From Ancylostoma caninum (Eukaryota; Nematoda; Chromadorea; Rhabditida; Ancylostomatidae), in NCBI GenBank assembly GCA_037903475.1, contig JBAJFG010000571.1, positions 434,001-498,000 on the forward strand: a DNA stretch of 64,000 nucleotides, read 5' to 3'. Below are positions 47,280-59,319 of the stretch, one piece after another. Every line of letters begins with the position of its first letter. The first letter of the stretch is position 1. The notes below the pieces were generated by a model. That model searched no databases. It saw only the letters and a program-made list of their open reading frames with translations, and was not told where the DNA came from. Made by a program: the position numbers and the translations under genes.

Positions 47280-47870
47280 ATTGATGGTGTTCTGCATTCT
47301 GCCAACCTTCAGTCAGATCCTAGTTGCCCTTGCTCCAGATAGCCGCATATTTGTGATTGAAGAAGTGCTCGACTGCCTTTTTCGCGTCGTCGATGTCGTC
47401 GCGGATTTAGAAGTCATGACTATCCAGATGACGTTGTAGACGGGAAAAAGGTGGCAGTCCGAGGAAGCCAGACCTGGGGAATATGGTGGGTCTGGTAAAC
47501 ATGTCTAGCCGAACCTAATCAGTACAGCCCTAGGTCATCCTTGTATTGTGTATCCGAGCGTTGTCGCGCTGATGGTAGACTTCGTGCTGCTGTGGGATGC
47601 ATTCTCAAGATTTGCCTTTAAATTCCTCAGTTGCTCGATGTAGAAATCTGCGGCAACTGCAAATCCCACAGCGAGCAGGTCCCAGTATTCGACTCCGTGT
47701 ACGCTACACAAACTGTGCAGCATAACCCTTCTGGCGTGTACGTTGAGTTTAGAGACGCCGCCTGCATCGTCACCTTTGTCAACCCAGAGATAGTGAACGT
47801 TAGTGATGAGAATCCTTTTTTAATCCCCGGTGACTATGTGCTCAAGGTACGTGTGTCTGCACCTGAGCGC
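47280..47870 (-). pseudogene. Mariner transposase relic
   Basis: Read on the minus strand from about 47870 to 47280, the translation follows the mariner transposase order with many stops and shifts. It runs: HIVTGD (first catalytic Asp region); WVDKGDDAG; VMLHSLCSVHGVEYWDLL; DFYIEQLRNLKANLE; a broken DNARIHNT-like segment (second Asp); PDPPYSPGLASSDCHLF (third Asp region, one Asp changed to Gly); and DDIDDAKKAVEHFF. At least four stops or frameshifts make it non-functional. It covers about the C-terminal two thirds of the usual protein. Confidence 0.85.
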
Positions 47871-47975
47871 AGATAGACAGAGAAAGAATACGGTGTTGTG
47901 GGGTGCAGTGGCGACGGCTTGAAGTTGCGCAGCAGGAAAGAACTGGTCCGGTATACTCATTAGTTTATGTTTTAA

Positions 47976-48250
47976 AGGCAGAGGTCCACCTCGTTCGGCA
48001 TGTTAGAGATATCGACATATCCATGACCTACTCGTCGTGCTGATTCCCAAAGGAAATGACGAAAACCCTGTTTTCAAAGCGCTCCGAATGAGCGTAAATT
48101 TGGAGCCCGGAGGTGGATCGCTCGAAGCGGATGAGGCTTCCTGTCAGCCACGCCCCTTCCTGGAGCCGATGCGGCACACTTTCACGACGCGTCAAAACCT
48201 GACCAATCGATCGATCGGCTCCATTAGATGTGGCGCGGACTGGATGCTGC
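47976..48250. mobile_element. TTAA-type element, left part
   Basis: TTAA at 47972-47975 is followed by AGGCAGAGGTCCACCTCGTT and an interior sharing AATTTGGAGCCCGGAGG with the element at 18997-19402. The matching right terminus is not found nearby. The next inverted terminus is that of the copy ending at about 48946, so the pair may be one composite or nested element of about 980 bp. Confidence 0.6.
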
Positions 48251-48567
48251 AAACAGCCTTAGGCTTCTCTTCTGAGGAACATGTCTGGAGCAGCAATCCC
48301 CAATGTTCTTCTATTATTTCTCCGTTTAATCACTTTCACCTTCCTGACTTGTGCTGATTTGCAAAAAGGCTTTCTAATTATCTCCGAATTCCATCGTAGA
48401 AGCTTTTTTGATTTTTAGCTTCAGCTATGAATGGTAGATTGTACTATTTGTTTTCTCAATATATGCTCTAGAGCCACGCCTCTAGCTGCGGTTGTAAGGG
48501 AGGTGGTTGGCGCAGATTGGGTGGTGCTACGCTATACTTTTTTCAAATATTTGTCCATAAGCTACAT

Positions 48568-48946
48568 TTATAGTGCATCTTCGTCCGATCCGGTCGAATA
48601 ATAAAAGATACGTATTGATCTTCGTTATCCGAAGATCGATACGTATATTTCGTTACCTGACCTTTTTATCGTTTCAGATATCTCACTGATAATGTAGCTC
48701 CTGGAAACCGAGTCACACTTGTCGGCGTATTTTCAATCAAAAAGTGCACTACATATTATCAAAGGCGCGCAACGGCTGCGCACTTTTCACGCGGAAAACT
48801 CGTCCGCGCCAAAATTGATATTGACGTCCAAGAACCGGTTTTTTGAGGGTTTCGCGACATTTCACTAACACCGTTGGAATCAGCGTGTCGAGGTGGTTCA
48901 GCATATAACACCACCTCAGATACGAAATGAGTTGGACCTCTGCCTT
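48568..48946 (-). mobile_element. TTAA-type element, inverted copy of the one at 63628
   Basis: In reverse orientation this matches 63628-64000 over nearly its full length: terminus AGGCAGAGGTCCAACTCATT, a GTTAGTGAAATGTCG block, a GCGCGGACGAG block, and an internal hairpin around GATACGTAT and GATCTTCG. The outer tetranucleotide is TCAA instead of TTAA (48947-48950). The two copies give the consensus of the subfamily, but its far end lies outside the window. Confidence 0.75.
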
Positions 48947-49215
48947 CAAGATCCTTTCATGTCCTATCAAATGGTAGCTTTCGCGTCCATTTTCGCTAGC
49001 TCCATTCTGAGTTATGATTCTTAGAAGGCATTACTACTTCTCCGAGAATTTCCGACTCAATCTAATACTTCATGAAACAGCTGAACCTTTGTATTAGTTT
49101 GATTTCAATTGTTCACTTCTATAATTAGTTTTTTGAATAATTATTAATAATTATTTAGTACCATAGTTGACGCTTTTGTCATTTTTATTTTCCATCCGGG
49201 TCGCCAACGTGGCAG

Positions 49216-51313
49216 ATGCTCCACCTGAGGACCCCCAAACGTACTACCTATATCTGCAGTCGCAGTGTACGTACTTACAGGCATCGACTTTCGATACCGC
49301 GGCGATGGACTATTTTATTAGTGCTGGCAATTATCATCTACGTTGCAGTCTCAACAACATTTGGAGTGGGAAACGTGTAAGTAACGAAATCTTCCGTTCC
49401 TCGAAAGCAAACAAAAAAGGAGAGCTTTCTCGGGCAAGAGATTTCAGCCGTTTGCTCCAGAAATTTCCGAATCCAAGTTTCTACTGATGAGAAGTGAACG
49501 TTAGAATTTTCCACATTTTCTCACTGTCTTGGTAATTGGTAATAACCTGCAGTTCGTCACAACATGGACGAGCCAGACTTATAACAGTTCCGAACAGGTG
49601 TAAAAATCTGACGAGGTTTACGCGAGAGCGAGTGAGCGCAAGCGTTCGCTCATCCTCACGGCTGGCAAGCCTTGAAACCCTGCTGACAGGACGAGGGCGG
49701 AAGAACCAGTGTTTTCGTCGTTTTTAAAGCGCCTGACGCTTTTATCGTTAATATGCATTTAATTCAATTACTTGCGTTTCAATATATGATACTCTTTTCG
49801 AAAACCCCTGAGATAGATCTGCCACCTCACTCGACGCACCTTCAACCACATTCAATGATGAGCTATAAAATAGTAATGTTCTCATCTTTATCAAACTAGC
49901 CACTAAAATAAAACCAGTGAAAAGCAATGAAAAGGTTAGCTTCATCTTCTCTTAATCAAGAATAAATTCGCGGTCAATTTATAAATCTAAAAAAAGTGAT
50001 GGCACTTGGAGGCCATGCAACATAAAATCGTCGGGGTGATTCACACCAAGCCACTGCAGTAAATCGATAACGTGAACAAGAAATTGATGATAGGAGAATC
50101 GAAAAAGCAATGAGACGATGAATATTTGAAAGTACAATAGGAAAACTTCCCAGACAAAGTGCCGTGTGAGCGGGCCCCGGTAAAGCGGGTCGCAGCCATG
50201 TCGCGGCCCGCTCGCATGGTTGTCGCGGCCCGCTTGCACATAAAATTCCGTGCGAGAGGGACGCGACACCGTGCGAGTGGGCTGCGACAACCGTGCGAGC
50301 GGGCCGCAAAATGTGTCCGCGAACCGGTCTACCGGGGCCCGCTCGCACGACACTTTTGTCTGTGTTACGGCAATTCTAATGAAATTCGAACTTTACGCTT
50401 TGCACCTTAATTGTTCCTACAAGCTAGAACAAATGGGAAATTTGCTGCATGGATCTACTTGATAGCGAACCATCTGTTAGGATTCGAAACATAATAACAA
50501 CTATCCCTATCACAACAGTAATGATGGCGTTTTAAGACACCATGAAGTGCTGCAATTGTACGTGAGAGATGCAATTGTTAGTGACAACAACCTAAGGTAT
50601 CTTCCACAGGCGTCTCTGGTGTAGAAATGAAAGGTGGACGGTGATGTGATATGAAAAAATGATGTAGCATCATACCAAATGTGCCTACGTGCGCCACCTC
50701 TACATGGCTTTAGCCGTTTGGACAACAAAAAGTGTCCAACGGTACTTGTTTAGAGGTGTGTAGTCGTGTCCAACGACGTGTCCAGACATGTACAATAAGA
50801 AAAGCCTGATTTCCCTGTAATTTGCAAAAATGCCTAATTTATTCCTATTTCTATTCTAGCCCTGAAGTATTTACATAACACAAAATCGTTGTAGTTGCTG
50901 TACAACACAATACAAACAGAAATACACTTTCAGTGGGCGTCAATGGTGCTGCGTTTTCAGCGGACTAGGGAAATTAGGAGAAGAAAAAGTTGGGCATTGC
51001 CTGGAAACTGCAGGAAATTCATGCTCTACCGTGATTATGCATGTCTGAACACGTCGTTGGACACTTTTCGTTGTCCAAATGGCCAAAGCCCCTCTACATC
51101 GCTATCCAGGGATTTCATAAACCTACACCAAACTTGTTGAGTCTTAGCCGCCATTTGTGGCATATATAGCAGCTCAATAGCAATCGTTACTTTTTCGCAG
51201 CAACGCAATAGCACCCACCGTTGCTGTGGCAACTGAAGGTGTTTCTGCGTTGCGAGTGATAAAAATGGGAGCAGTCGCTTCGACTCCAATCCGTGTAGTG
51301 TCTGAGATGTTAT

Positions 51314-51361
<48 letters not shown>

Positions 51362-54300
51362 ATATATTATCTATATATATAGAGAGAGACCATATGCCTA
51401 ATCATAACATGAATGAAGGCATTGTCTACCAGAAACGCTACATCTACATACTTGTTATTTACTGCTGGTAGTGGCGGACGCAGGGGCGGGGGGGTCGCCT
51501 TCCCCCGAAAATGGGTCTTCAGATTTTTGGATTTACTTTACAATACAAATGAAAATCTTGTATTAGTTTATTTTCAGTTGATTATTATTATTTTTAATAT
51601 AATTTTCATTTATTGTTTATTATAATTGATATTTTCATTAATTTTATTTTCCACCTGGGTCCCTAAAGGGGCGGAGACCTCACTTTTTTCCCACGCCCGC
51701 CCCCTCCCGCCCGCTTTTGCGTCCGCCACTGACTGGTGGCTATATCAAATGTCGAACCGGGCCGTCTTTGAACAAAATGGCGGATATTGGCCGTCATTGA
51801 TGATGTCGAGGTCGCGATTGACAGTCGAAGGTACAGAAAAACGTTGAAGGAGAAGTCTGTAATGACCAATCTAGACTCACCTTTGATATATGAATGGCTC
51901 TTTTTTCCCCGAATTTCTTGTGTTGTGCAAAAATTCCGTTACGAATAAGTAATCAACGATGAAAGATGCAATTGAATTGAAGCAAGTAATATAGAGTCAC
52001 TCCTAACCATATAGCAATAACTTAGCAATAACACGGGGAAATACGTCCCGATGAAGAAACACCAGTGAAAAATGCATAGTTTACAATATATTGCCACTCA
52101 ACTCCGCTTACTGACATTGTCTCGTTGTAGATGGATTAGAAGCTTAGCAAGAATACGTAATGTTCGTGAATAGATGCGAATATGTGTATTATGCTTATGC
52201 CTTAGAAACACTCACTTGTCAATCAATTTAATCAGACTCGTTTACATACAAAGTAGTCGAGGATTGTGCTACGGAAGCGACCTGCAATAATAAATGAACG
52301 GGAACTGCAACAGAGCAATGCCTTCACTTTAGATGGTCAGTGGACGCGAATACAACTGCTACACGATCGCAAGGGATCATTTCTTGGACCACACCCTCTG
52401 ATCTCGACACTCGGTCAGTGGTAACCAGCATGCTCTTGCCCTATGTGTTATACTAATCCAGTCTAGTATTCCATTACTCACCTAACAACTCATCAGAGAG
52501 AACGCTACGGTGATCTCTATTGCTCGATTGCGTAGTGAGTTAACATAGGTTGAGTTTTCAAAGGATACAGTTCATAACTCATATTCTTCACTCAGGAACT
52601 TAGGAAGGATCCAAGAATTCAGCCCCGTTTCAAGAATTCTGAGTGTCTCAATTGTCAGATGCCACACATCTGTTTCTGTAGGCTCTTTCGCTGGCGAGAC
52701 AAAACCTGATGTCGATTATACCCACTTGTCTATGGGCACATATTTGCAAAAGCACACTGTTTCAACCAGCATTTGTGATGGGTACCTCATTAGACACATG
52801 CGTAGAATCAATTTCGAGCATTTTTTTCTAGGATTTTTCTCACGTTAGCACGTCCACCACTCTCAAAAATTCACCACCAATGTTTTCATACATAATTTCC
52901 TTATTTGACTGACCCATAGACTTCTCAACCTCATTGGAGTGAAAGAACGCAGTAATCAGAATGTGAGAGCCTATGATTATTTGTTCTTGAGAAGTTCTGA
53001 GCACTCATTGTCGATAGGATATACTCCGGAAGAGGTCAACGCGCGCGTTGCATAAACTAGTTGTGAACTACTAGACAGAAAGCAGAAGAATATACGCGGT
53101 GACAGCACTGGAATGTATGAATGCGCGCAAGCGAGTCCATTCCATCGGAGTCTCCTGCAGCTTATTCTGCGACTACCAAGATCTTTTGTAGAGGTTCGAA
53201 GGCGTTCCGGCAAATACTATGAGCCCTGTGAGTGGGTTTTTTTTTCGAATAGGCTCATACCTTATCCATGGTATTTTACCAAAGTTATTACCTCCGAATG
53301 ACCAATTTCGTCTAACTCAGTTGGTAACTTTTTTGCCTGGATTTTTTAGAGAGGACTTCTTTGGAATGTACACCCTTTTCAGCGTTAATTGCCATGGTTA
53401 CCATATTTTTTATAATTTGAAAGAATAACTAATGTTCACCTTCGGGAGCCAGTGTCAACAACATTCTTTAACGTCCGCTGAACAGCACATAACATCTTTG
53501 AGATAATGTATGCAAATTTCTTTCCCACTTGGGAACTGAAACAGAACAGAATTCATCACACTGCAGGAATTTTCAAATCACCTCAAGTAGGCAATCACTT
53601 ATGCACCCTTCACTCATTGTTTATTTTTTGTGCAATTTTCACTTGTTTCTGTTGCAGAGATATGAATATTTCCAAGGAAGACGTGTATGTTTCGGAAGCA
53701 GCCCGACGTCTGCCTAAAAAAGGCAGATTGTTGTGTTTTGTTATAACTACGCCGAGGTATCACAACACACGTGTGAGCTTTGCTGATTTTTTTTGTTAAA
53801 TATTTCTATACCAGCGAAGCGAGGATGCTGCGCAGCGTCATCCACCTGCCCCGGATGGCTAGACATGCGCTTTATTTCATGGACCTCTTTTATTTTAAAA
53901 ATTCTGGCCTTTTAGGAACCGGCTTTTGGTGAAAACCCTACTTTCACCCTCTCGCTCTCTCCTCTCCTCTCCCGTCCCGCTTCCCTCCCCCTTATCCCCT
54001 CTTTCCCTCTTTCCTTTTCTCTCGCCCCGCTCCCCCTCCTCTCCCATCTTGCCTTCTGGTAATTTGTTCACAATCCCTGCACCTAACACCGGCACCTTCA
54101 CAACCTGTGGTGCACACTCACGCCAAAATTCACAAGTTTCTGAACTATATATAAGCTATGATAGTGTAGAATTATATATGAAGTATAGTAAACACGTGAT
54201 GATTAGAATGAAACAACAAGGCGAGCGCACGTGTTTGACATCGCAGATTGAAATGAAAAGTATATTTATTGAATCATTGCCTAAACTTTCTCCAATATAT

Positions 54301-56545
54301 CATTTTTACCCAACGGTCCTGAGATGCGTAGAGAGTGCGTTGAATACTCCAGAATTTGGTGTCATACGAGCTCATAAAGGAAGGGACAGTGGCGAAGTAG
54401 CCAGTTGAACAGAATGCTGCCTGTCACTAAGAGGCTAAGGGGCTTGGATCCCACAGATGCTCTTTGTTTTGCAATCTTATACGTTAGCCTCTCATCTTCA
54501 TATGAAGCCCTTGAGCTAATCTTCGTTCAATCCTATTTTTACTTCGGAAGGTTGGTGCTGCTGCATCAAAGTTCGTAATGGCTAATTGGCTGCACTGCAA
54601 TGCCATGAGAAGCAAAGTATAGCATATCAGGAGGGAATTCAACTAATAAAGGAAAGCTACAACCCTTGGTGCAGCGACAGGCCTCTTTCTTTCATTTGAG
54701 AAAATGAGGGAAAGAGAATAAACGCTCGTTTGGTCTCATTTTTTCCACATGTCCTACAAGACGATTATCAGAACGATTGCTTTCAATTTCTAGGTACCAG
54801 CGATAAACGAGACCTGGCTCCCTCGCTGTGATCATGGACAGTTTTTCACAAGCGAAGAAATGGATTCCAGCATACCGCATAGCACTGTGCTCGCAAATCT
54901 CCCTGACGATTATGACTATCTCTTCCACAAAACTCTTTTGTCATTTTACTATGCTTTTAGCGAGATATCAGATAAATTCGACTGGTATTACAAGGTAAGA
55001 AAGTTGTTCACCAAACTACTACACTGAATCACAGTTATCGTGCTAGCCTAGGAATAAAACTTTGAGTAAAAAATTCTATTGGTTATCTAGTTGGAAACAA
55101 GACGATTCCAAAAGATCTATTCCGAGTTCTTTTAACAAAATGTCAGTATCCTTTTAACAAAATATCACTGCTGAGCTGTCATCTGCCACTGAAATCAGGA
55201 AATATGGAGGGCGTGTACACACCATATGCACTATACAAAACCATTGCGTTTCACAAAACTGCCAGTCATCATCCTAGAAACTTCGGTGCTAAAGCTTTTT
55301 TTTTTCGAAACTTTGAGAAATAAGTCATACGCACAGACAGCAAAACAATTATTTGAATCATTAAATAAACTTTTTTTCAGGCGGACGATGATACATACGT
55401 TGTGATGGAGCACATGTATGAATACTTAGCGACGCTAGATCCGAATGAACCCTACTACTTAGGTTACACTCTGAAACCCTACCTTGTGAGCACTGTTTGT
55501 TCCTCTATTCTTCAACTGCGATTATTTAAAAAAAACCTTTGGTGATGGGTCCTGATCTTGATGTAGCCTCGTCCAAGTCTTCTTTGCTCATCAAGAAACA
55601 AAGTTAAATCACCTACCCGAGAGGATTCTATGTAAAATTCTATGTAAAAAAATAGTTGATGGTATGAATAGTGATTTACGGGCAGTATAGATGATCTCTT
55701 TATTACTAATTAGAATGTTTCCGAAATATACTTGCAAGACATCTTGAGCAGACCGTTTGTCCCTCTATTTCACGTAAATGACGCAAAAAGTCATGGTTCA
55801 GTGCGAAAATGTTGGTCTGTCGACAAAGGTGGTCAACAAGTGGTTCAGCAAAGAGCTATGAATGAACAAAGAGCTTGATTGAAATTTGAGTTAGAAATTA
55901 GGAGGAATGAAAACGAGATTCGCAGCGTTACAGACTCGCGGCTACAATGGCGGCGGAGCCGGGTACGTTTTAAGTCGGGCGGCATTGAAGTTGTTCTTAA
56001 ACCGTGCGTACGGTGATAGGAAAACTTGTCCCTTTGATCCATCGGAGGACCTTGGCATGGGCAGGTATGTAAAAATGGCAATTACTTTATTTTTTTATTC
56101 GTGTCAGGAGCGCACTTAACCTACATTTTAGATGTTTGGAAAGTATTGAAATATTCCCGCATGATACAAGAAACGAGTATGGACAACAACGTTTTCATAC
56201 ATATCGCCCTGATGATATGTACCATGGAAAGATAGCAGACGAATGGCACTATTATCAACAGATCAAGGTATTGCTCGTGTGATTTCATAATTCGGTTTTT
56301 GCAACCTCATCGTTTAGGGTCACAACTGGATTGCACCCGATCTGATATCATTGCATCATCTAACCCCAGACGAGATTCGTACTTTCGATGACTTGCTTTA
56401 TCGAATGCGTTCTCCACAACTATCGAATGCCACGAAACAGTCGTCTTTTGAAACAACGAACACTACACATCATTATTCACGAATGCAACGAAAGGAAATG
56501 AGGGATTTATCAAGGACGTCGAACTCTAGCAGCCCAGAATTCTAA
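49216..56545 (+). CDS. C1GALT1-like beta-1,3-galactosyltransferase paralogue A
   Basis: Exons: 49216-49376, 53658-53772, 54794-54994, 55381-55485, 55934-56064, 56132-56267 and 56318-56545 (TAA). They total 1077 nt, 358 aa, with all phases consistent; vertebrate core 1 T-synthases are of similar length. The layout is type II membrane: a basic cytoplasmic tail and a membrane segment WTILLVLAIIIYVAVSTTF (about 31-49), suggesting a Golgi enzyme. Family motifs are RLLCFVITTP, NETWLPRC (97-104), ADDDTYV (160-166, the metal-binding DxD), NGGGAGYVLS (199-208) and EDLGMGRCLE. The T-synthase Cys-Cys motif near the C-terminus (GCCSD type) is replaced by NWIAPDLISLHHL, as in a diverged paralogue. T-synthases add Gal to GalNAc-Ser/Thr; whether this member does is unknown. 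Intron 1 (about 4.3 kb) holds several miniature elements. The first exon is chosen by its anchor and matching phase and is the least certain part. Confidence 0.82.
50152..50361. mobile_element. GC-rich foldback element in intron 1 of gene A
   Basis: Inverted ends AGACAAAGTGCCGTGTGAGC and AGACAAAAGTGTCGTGCGAG continue into GCGGGCCCCGGTA. The interior consists of repeated blocks of GTGCGAGCGGGC / GTCGCGGCCCGC in both orientations. About 210 bp and far more GC-rich than its surroundings. No clear target duplication. Confidence 0.7.
50696..51105. mobile_element. Inverted-repeat element in intron 1 of gene A
   Basis: The left arm (about 50699-50795) and right arm (about 51038-51102) are reverse complements over GCCGTTTGGACAACAAAAAG, TGTCCAACG and ACGTGT(C/T)CAGACATG. 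The left arm carries an extra insertion of about 30 bp. The spacer is about 240 bp. Class unassigned. Confidence 0.6.
51317..51385. repeat. (TA)n microsatellite
   Basis: Uninterrupted TA dinucleotides from about 51317 to 51359, then TATATCTATATATTATC-like interruptions and a short GA run. It lies in intron 1 of gene A. Confidence 0.95.
51469..51731. mobile_element. hAT-type miniature element
   Basis: Termini TAGTGGCGGACGCAGGGGCG and, inverted, CAGTGGCGGACGCAAAAGCG. They are flanked by 8-bp near-identical direct repeats ACTGCTGG (51461-51468) and ACTGGTGG (51732-51739). The 8-bp duplication and CAGTGGCGGA-type ends are typical of hAT elements. It has no transposase. It lies in intron 1 of gene A. 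Confidence 0.8.
53939..54055. repeat. Polypyrimidine tract
   Basis: About 115 bp almost entirely C and T on the plus strand, with runs such as CTCTCTCCTCTCCTCTCCC, in intron 2 of gene A about 740 bp before the next exon. Such tracts can form triplex DNA; no function is shown here. Confidence 0.85.
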
Positions 56546-56625
56546 TATATAAAATGGGAGACCACATCATCTTCGTTCATATTTTCTTTCGCAAAAGGAT
56601 CAATCAAACAACGGTGCTGTTCGAC

Positions 56626-56631
56626 AATAAA
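56626..56631 (+). terminator. Polyadenylation signal AATAAA of gene A
   Basis: AATAAA lies about 80 nt after the TAA stop at 56545, a usual distance for a nematode 3' UTR. Confidence 0.55.
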
Positions 56632-56639
56632 GCGGGTAT

Positions 56640-59180
56640 AGGGCACTTAATATTGTGAATGTATAACCGTTATCACGTATAAACACGAATATTAGAGGAG
56701 ATGTCGAAGAGACAAGAAGGTAGTCTATGATAATTGTGATGTTGTTGTAGTTGCTGACCTCTGCAACTCCAATTTCGTTTATGAAAGCTGGTCTGCCGTT
56801 TCCCTTTTCACTATTCCCTATTGCATTGCATTAACATGAACTAAAAAAAAAACAGATGGATTTTGCGTACGGTTTCATGGCGTCGTAGCCGCAGAATCGC
56901 GGCAGGACCTACTCGACAATTTTCACTTTGAGCACATGCTCCCTCCGCATCCATCGCTTAGGTCTCACCACGTTTCTGGTGTCTCGGAGTCTATCGTTTT
57001 GAGAAGGGCTGTACTTTGTATGAATCGGTCTCTCAGCAGCAATGGGTGACTGATATTTTTGGTCTTGCAAGAAACTGCTCCACCATGCATAAAGATTTTT
57101 TTTGTGTTTATTATGATGATATTCGTCTTATGTCCATGTCGTCACAATACATTTCTGTATTTTCGGCGTAGATCTAGGATTCAGATACGATTGTGCAAAT
57201 CATGCACAAACACGCAACGCAAAACGACTGACTGCATTTAATTTGCTTACCAAATCAATATTCTTGGACTGCTGCCATTTCATTGAACCTATTCTTCTGC
57301 AGACGCGATTATTAAGGCATTTCTATTTTATTAGGTGTGTGCAAAATCTACGGAGCAGGCGGTAGTATTTCACTATTTACTTCTTTTGTCCTTCTGGTTA
57401 TGGTGTCCTGCAACTTTTTTATGCCATAAGCGTTCCCACCCCTCTAAGCTGAGAAGTACGTCACAGCGTTGCTGTGAGGGGGGTAGTTTAGCTTCAAAAC
57501 TAATGTTACAGGCGGTCAGGCAATTTGTGGGATTTCTTGCTGAATGTACTCTAATCCGGGCGATCAATGATTAAAACAATCCATGGCATCAATCTGCGTT
57601 TGTGGAGAATGTATTCCAGCAAATGTCAGTGACTCCTGCGTTCTTGATGATTACACGTGAATTAGAGGTTAGAGAATGGCCATCGAACGGGGCAGAGATC
57701 CAACCTCCACAAGAGCATGTGCATGCGGTCAGCAAAGTGCGGGAGAAACTGAGGGAGCACTGAAGAAAAACTACGTCAGTATCGACGCGCATTATCTCCG
57801 ATAACGGGATAAGACCAATGTAGCAGAATCTGCCAAGCCACTGTTCTCAAGAAATAAAACGTAAACATTTTCGCATGGTAAAGAGCTGCTGCTTCCCACT
57901 GCTCTGAGCAATACACCCCGTGTTCCGTCTGCTTCTAAGAACTAGCTGCGGATCTGGTGTCAACCTGCGTTCTAGCACTCATATCGTGAGTTCAACCTCC
58001 ACCCTCGTCTCACTTGATGACATCGTTCCCCTTATCTCTGAGATAAGGTGAGCCCTGCGAGGCGCGTCAGGCCGGCTGAGGCCCGGATAAAACCCTAGGG
58101 CAACATTCGGTCAAAGGGGAAGCGGGCGGTGGGGTCACTTGCGGATGCGCCTCGGATCTAGGAGTCCACCGTGGAATCGCTGCTTCCGCCAAGTGCGCAT
58201 ACTCGTTTGGGAACATTTTTGAGTGAGCTTGGGTAAGAATACCCTTGTCAAAGTCTTGTGTAGAAGCACAGTCTTGCACCCAACTTGGATCCTAGGTTGA
58301 CTAACGCAATGCGAACCAGTTTTTCGATCCCAAGTCATCTTCTTTGGGGGAGGGGGGGGACGATCGTAGCTATCGTCGTTTGTGGAACGACGAAATAAGC
58401 TTTGATCTTGCGTTGTGACTGCTGGTGAGACGTATATGCTTCGTTCGCCGTCCCGAAATCTTTGAGATACAGAAACTGCAATTGTACTCCGCCAATAATC
58501 TCCCTAAGCCACGCAAGGCGATGCACAGACGAGGTTCTGTACGGGACTTCGTGGTCACAATGTTGTATTGTAATCTGGAGAAAGCCCTCGAGAAGAAAAC
58601 CATTGAGGCTAAAGAAATTAAAAACGGTGGAAACTGGAGATCAACAATGAGGAAGAACTTTACTTTGTGAGCATATTGCCTCATCAATTTACTTTGTGAG
58701 CATATTGCCTCATCAATTAAGGGAAGGAGTTGGAGCTGCAAGATATCGATCAAAGAAGATTACAGTGTCACGAAGCGCAATATTAAGCAACTGGTTCACA
58801 GTTTTTCACGCAAAAATGTGGGGAAATCCTATCCTAGGAAATCCTATATCGGGCGAGTGTTGCCTTTCTGGATCAGATCACCACCTAGTGAAGCCAACAA
58901 CAGCCTGTGTCCACGCACGCGGGGATCGAGAGGCGGCGCGGCTACGACGTATGCTGTTAGCTGCCGAGTCGAACATGTCACCGCTATTTCATCGGTCAAT
59001 ACCGATGAAACATGGAGATAACGATGAGACGTGATACGCAGATTAGAGATGATGACGTGGAGTGCTGGCAAGCTTACCGTCTCTCGATCCTCGCGTGTGT
59101 GTGCGGACTCGTCGTTTCGGACAGACTGTATATTGTTTGATGCAGTTAATACAAAAACGTCTTCTCTAATAACGCCGTTC
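56640..59180. other. Spacer between gene A and the C1GALT1-like relic
   Basis: No intact gene seen. The interval 57900-58210 is somewhat GC-rich with short palindromes. A 31-bp phrase, starting ACTTTGTGAGCATATTGCC, is duplicated in tandem at about 58661-58720. A G8 run is at 58352-58359. Frames on both strands at 58370-59215 have no signature. Confidence 0.35.
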
Positions 59181-59182
59181 AG

Positions 59183-59319
59183 GTACACAACTGGATAGCA
59201 ACCGACTGATATCACTGTACCTTCTCACTCCATACGAGATTCGTATCTACGGTGACTTGCTTTACCGAATGAGGTCTCCCTACTGTCGAAATATGCGAAA
59301 CTTCCGCTTTTCAAAGTAG
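59183..59319 (+). pseudogene. Orphan last exon of a C1GALT1-like gene (frameshifted)
   Basis: After acceptor TTCAG the sequence reads VHNWIATD. Then one base is missing relative to gene A (GACTG where gene A has GATCTG), and the correct frame resumes as LISLYLLTPYEIRIYGDLLY and RMRSP, ending at TAG 59317-59319. It aligns with gene A's last exon (HNWIAPDLISLHHLTPDEIR). No other exons of this copy were identified between gene A and gene B, so it is a remnant of a third family member. Confidence 0.85.

Noticed and set aside
50930..50965. CAGTGGGCGTCAATGGTGC resembling a terminus of the 7286/27677 element family
   Set aside because: Only one end is present and the match stops after about 20 bp; it cannot be distinguished from chance.
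58735..58800. Possible C1GALT glycine-rich segment (GVGAARY followed by VSRSAILSNWF)
   Set aside because: It vaguely recalls the GGGAGYVLSRAAL region of gene A, but needs an insertion and has no splice sites; too weak to call an exon of the relic copy.
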